Assembly (NCBI GenBank): GCA_016720825.1
Contig: JADKJV010000002.1
Coordinates: forward strand, 248,001 to 312,000
Origin: Chitinophagaceae bacterium
GTDB lineage: Bacteria; Bacteroidota; Bacteroidia; Chitinophagales; Chitinophagaceae
Length of the DNA stretch: 64,000 bases
Reading direction: 5' to 3'
The position numbers were made by a program, and so were the translations under genes. Under the pieces are notes generated by a model. The model saw only the letters and a list, made by a program, of their open reading frames with translations. It was not told where the DNA came from and made no database searches. Below, in pieces: positions 60,920-64,000 of the stretch. The number at the start of each line of letters is the position of its first letter. Within the stretch, counting starts at the first letter, position 1.

Positions 60920-61927
60920 ATGCCCACAACCCTTCATTTTGCCATAATCGGATGCGGACGAATAGCGCCACGCCATGCTGAGCAGGCGGCTGTAGCTGGT
61001 GAACTGGTGGCTGTTTGTGATATTATTCCCGAGCGGGCAGATGCACTGGCTGCTGCCACAGGCGCGAAGGCTTATTATGACGCTGCCACTATGTTCAGGG
61101 AAGAAAAAAACATAGATCTGGTGGCGGTTTGCACACCGAACGGACTTCATGCAGAACATTCGGCTATGGCCTTGCGGGAAGGCGCGCATGTGCTTTGTGA
61201 AAAACCCATGTGCCTGTATACCACAGAAGCAAGGCAAATGATGTATGAGGCAGATAAGGCTTGTAAAAAACTGTTTGTGGTAAAATCAACGCGATATAAT
61301 CCTTCTTTGATCGCGCTGAAAAATATGATTGAAGAAAATAAGCTGGGACAGGTATATAATTTCCAGCTCAATTGCTTCTGGAACCGTCCGCTGGCCTATT
61401 ATACAAACAGCTGGAAAGGGGATGCAAAACTGGACGGCGGTACTTTGTTCACCCAGTTCAGCCATTATATTGATGCAATGCTCTGGATATTCGGGGATGT
61501 AAAAAACATCAGCGGATACAGGAAGAATATGTCGCACCAGGGTGTGATAGATTTTGAAGATACCGGCGTTGCCGCGCTTGAAATGGAATCGGGCGTATTA
61601 GGCGGATTAAACTGGTCGGTGAACAGTTTCCAGAAAAACATGGAAGTATCCATTACGGTGATTGCAGAGAAGGGAACGGTACGGATTGCCGGTGAATATA
61701 TGAACCGCGTGGATTACAGTTTACCTGGCGGGCTTTTTCCGGAATCGCATAAAGATGGTAAAGCGAACGATTATGGTTTTTATAAAGGGTCTATGAGCAA
61801 TCATGACCATGTATACAAAAACCTGATGCTGGCACTGGAAGATGATGACCATCCTTTCACCCGTGCATCAGAAGGATTTAAAACGGTGAACACCATCGAA
61901 AGGATTTACCAGTTGATAACATTATAA
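60920..61927 (+). CDS. Gfo/Idh/MocA family oxidoreductase
   Basis: Start at ATG 60920 (MPTTLHFAIIGCGRIAPRHAEQA), preferred to TTG at 60911. The 335-residue protein has a Rossmann domain (IGCGRIAPRH, AVCDIIPER, AVCTPNGLHAEHS, HVLCEKPM with the catalytic-region Lys) and a C-terminal substrate domain. The overall pattern resembles WlbA-type UDP-sugar 3-dehydrogenases of surface glycan pathways. The two following glycosyltransferase genes support a role in glycan biosynthesis. The sugar substrate is not determined. Confidence 0.88.
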   Translation: MPTTLHFAIIGCGRIAPRHAEQAAVAGELVAVCDIIPERADALAAATGAKAYYDAATMFREEKNIDLVAVCTPNGLHAEHSAMALREGAHVLCEKPMCLYTTEARQMMYEADKACKKLFVVKSTRYNPSLIALKNMIEENKLGQVYNFQLNCFWNRPLAYYTNSWKGDAKLDGGTLFTQFSHYIDAMLWIFGDVKNISGYRKNMSHQGVIDFEDTGVAALEMESGVLGGLNWSVNSFQKNMEVSITVIAEKGTVRIAGEYMNRVDYSLPGGLFPESHKDGKANDYGFYKGSMSNHDHVYKNLMLALEDDDHPFTRASEGFKTVNTIERIYQLITL

Positions 61928-61939
61928 AACGGGCTCACT

Positions 61940-63040
61940 ATGTCTGTTTTGAAAAAGATAGTTTTTACAGTCACCAATGACCTGAATTTCGACCAGCGGA
62001 TGCACCGGATTTGTGGCAGTCTCTCCGAAAATGGTTATGATGTGACCCTGGTAGGCAGACGCCTCCCCCATTCCCCGGCCTTAACAAACAAACCCTGGAA
62101 ACAAAAGCGGCTGACCTGCTGGTTTAAGCGGGGCAAATGGTTTTATGCGGAATATAATATCCGGTTATTTATCTGGTTATTATTCCGGCGTATGGATGCT
62201 GTTTGTGCTATTGATCTCGATACGATCATGCCCTGTTACTGGTCTTCCTATTTCAAACGCACCATCCGCATATATGATGCGCATGAGCTTTTCACTGAAT
62301 TAAAAGAAGTGATCAGCCGTCCCCGTGTACAGCGGGCCTGGATGAAAATTGAAAAGAAATACCTGCCCCGTTTCAAATATGGGTATACGGTCAGTGAAGG
62401 CATTGCAGAAGAATTCCGCAACCGGTATGGCGTGAACTATGCCACGATCCGCAATATGCCCGTTAAGGAACCGATTAACCCTTCCTGGGTGCCTGATCAG
62501 TTTATACTTTACCAGGGTGCGGTGAATGAAGGCCGTTGTTTTGAGCAGCTGATCCCGGCAATGCAACACATCCATAGCCGGCTGGTTATTTGCGGTGACG
62601 GCAATTTTATGCCCCAGTTACACCAGCTGATTAACCAGTATCACGTGCAGGATAAAGTGGAATGCCTGGGGATGCAAACACCGGAAGAACTTAAAAAAAT
62701 CACCGGCCGTGCCCGGTTAGGAATTGCGTTGGCCGTAAAAGAAGGACTAAACCAGTGGCTGGCCCTGCCCAATAAATTTTTCGATTATATGCATGCGGGT
62801 GTGCCGCAGGTAACGATGGATTACCCGGAATACCGCCGAATCAATGAACAATTTGAAATAGCTGTTTTGCTGGATGAACCTGATCCGGTTAAAATAGCTG
62901 ACGCGGTCAACCATTTACTGGAAAATGATGTTTTACACCACCGGCTTGCCGGCAACTGCCTGCAGGCCCGTGAGATTTATAACTGGCAGGCAGAAGAAAA
63001 AAAACTAATCGCATACTATCAGCAAATATTTAAACATTGA
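61940..63040 (+). CDS. glycosyltransferase, family 4-like
   Basis: The 366-residue protein has the GT-B plan. The N-terminal domain shows IVFTVTNDLNFDQRMHRICGSLSENGYDVTLVGRR and DAHELFTELKEV. The C-terminal nucleotide-sugar domain shows YQGAVNEGRCFEQLIPAM, IDYP-like VTMDYPEYRRINEQ and LALPNKFFDYMHAGVPQV. It lies between the oxidoreductase and another glycosyltransferase, whose start overlaps its stop. Acceptor and donor are unknown; surface polysaccharide or lipopolysaccharide is likely. Confidence 0.88.
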   Translation: MSVLKKIVFTVTNDLNFDQRMHRICGSLSENGYDVTLVGRRLPHSPALTNKPWKQKRLTCWFKRGKWFYAEYNIRLFIWLLFRRMDAVCAIDLDTIMPCYWSSYFKRTIRIYDAHELFTELKEVISRPRVQRAWMKIEKKYLPRFKYGYTVSEGIAEEFRNRYGVNYATIRNMPVKEPINPSWVPDQFILYQGAVNEGRCFEQLIPAMQHIHSRLVICGDGNFMPQLHQLINQYHVQDKVECLGMQTPEELKKITGRARLGIALAVKEGLNQWLALPNKFFDYMHAGVPQVTMDYPEYRRINEQFEIAVLLDEPDPVKIADAVNHLLENDVLHHRLAGNCLQAREIYNWQAEEKKLIAYYQQIFKH

Positions 63041-64000
63041 ACCGTCATCTTCATATCGTTTGCCTGGATGCACCATGGCCCGCTGATTACGGCGGCGCTA
63101 TTGATATGTTTTATAAGATTAAAGCATTATCAAAAGCAGGTATTCGCATCCACCTGCATTATTTCCAGTATAATGACCGGGAGATAACAGATGACCTCAA
63201 CCAGCTTTGTGAATCTGTTGAAGCGTATCCGCGTAAAACAGCCAGGGAGGGTTTGCGCGGGCACCAGCCTTATATTGTTGCTTCGAGAAATAATGAAGCC
63301 CTGCTGGATAACCTGAACCGGGATGATTATCCGGTGTTGCTGGAGGGAATCCATTGTACGGGTATGGTATCCCAGATCAGGAAGGGTAAAAAGATCATGG
63401 TACGTGTACATAACCTGGAATCGGCGTATTACAGGAACCTGGCAAAAGCAGAAAGAAGCTGGATTAAAAAGTTTTATTTCAGGCGGGAAAGCCGGTTGCT
63501 TGAGAAATATGAAAAAACACTGCCGCAGGATGTTTTCTATGCAAGTATTAATCATGATGACCTGCCGCATTTCGGAACAGCATTGAACAGTTTCCACCTG
63601 CCAGCTTTTATTCCGTTCCAGCATATTAAATCCGAAACAGGTATTGGAAATTTCTGTTTATACCATGGTAACCTGTCGGTACCAGAAAACGAAAAAGCAG
63701 CACTCTGGTTACTGCAGCATGTGTTTTCAAAAATCAGGGTACCGTTTGTAATTGCGGGTAAAAAGCCTTCAAAGCGGCTGGAGAAGATGGCCCATCTCTG
63801 CCAGCATACCTGTCTTGTTGCAGATCCAAAGCCACAGGAAATGGATGACCTGGTTCGCAAAGCGCATATCAATATATTACCGGCATTCAGTACCACCGGG
63901 GTGAAGCTTAAATTGCTCCATGCATTATACCGTGGGAGACATTGTGTGGTGAATCCGGAAATGACTTCAGGCACCGGGCTTGGAAGCAGCCTGTCACACC
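63037..64000 (+). CDS. glycosyltransferase (GT4-like), 3' end outside window
   Basis: The frame is open to the window end. A TTG at 63037 overlaps the preceding stop (TTGA) and gives LNRHLHIVCLDAPWPADYGG, a typical start with the DxPWPADYGG pattern of this glycosyltransferase type. MVRVHNLESAYYRNLAKAE and FPFVIAGKKPSK-like strands follow, then the donor-site pattern HINILPAFSTTGVKLKLLHALYRGRHCVVN. About 321 residues are visible. Overlap and spacing imply the same operon as the preceding glycosyltransferase. Confidence 0.85.
   Translation, partial: MNRHLHIVCLDAPWPADYGGAIDMFYKIKALSKAGIRIHLHYFQYNDREITDDLNQLCESVEAYPRKTAREGLRGHQPYIVASRNNEALLDNLNRDDYPVLLEGIHCTGMVSQIRKGKKIMVRVHNLESAYYRNLAKAERSWIKKFYFRRESRLLEKYEKTLPQDVFYASINHDDLPHFGTALNSFHLPAFIPFQHIKSETGIGNFCLYHGNLSVPENEKAALWLLQHVFSKIRVPFVIAGKKPSKRLEKMAHLCQHTCLVADPKPQEMDDLVRKAHINILPAFSTTGVKLKLLHALYRGRHCVVNPEMTSGTGLGSSLSH

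Overview
The window reads as a chromosomal segment of a Bacteroidota bacterium, most likely of the Chitinophagaceae or a close relative. The pointers are a type IX secretion sorting tail, DUF4270, GSCFA and GT5-type glycogen synthase homologues, TPR histidine kinases, TAnnTTTG promoter boxes, almost no Shine-Dalgarno sequences, and many secreted proteins and lipoproteins. Most genes are housekeeping or envelope genes, and none of the segment looks like a phage, integron or transposon.

Layout. 0-5.8 kb: the 3' end of a GMC oxidoreductase with its Tat-exported partner, a four-domain beta/gamma-crystallin protein, a T9SS esterase and a frameshifted sterol desaturase. 6-8.7 kb: an EF-G paralogue whose catalytic His is Tyr, and a coiled-coil protein. 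8.9-16.5 kb: a surface locus in which a TPR histidine kinase and LuxR-type regulator sit between a giant repeat adhesin and an S74-chaperone fibre protein. Near-identical TCACCC/GGGTGA palindromes lie upstream of these genes. 16.6-28.3 kb: dnaG, a CYTH protein, an M48 peptidase, plsY, prmA, pnp, rpsO, a miaE-like gene, a phosphotransferase without a standard start codon, GSCFA, and an HMG-CoA lyase that has lost its N-terminus and abuts an HTH gene. 30-36.2 kb: an accessory block of secreted proteins (a caspase-like candidate, a GLQIGL-repeat protein, two frameshift-riddled genes, a lipoprotein and a 612-residue orphan).

36.2-50 kb: rlmB, metK, a DUF4270 lipoprotein and a glycogen synthase-like gene divergent from panC, a flippase-like protein, rfaE2, the ppk1-ppx-panB run, a lipoprotein and an ALDH7-type dehydrogenase. 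50-64 kb: an OmpA/TSP3 protein, an S8 protease, DinB, a C-terminal processing protease, tRNA-His, DUF445, a TonB-receptor-like barrel, and the start of a glycan cluster (Gfo/Idh/MocA plus two glycosyltransferases, the last cut by the window edge).

Several spacers carry large imperfect palindromes built from short words (TTGGAGG/TTGGAAG; CACAAAG; CACATAG). Single-base disruptions recur (desaturase, tRNA-His T-loop, 31.9-33.3 kb with a 17-base C run). Some of these may be sequencing errors rather than biology. The strongest system-level candidates are the palindrome-linked two-component/adhesin locus, the EF-G paralogue, the secreted caspase-like operon and the palindromic repeat families.
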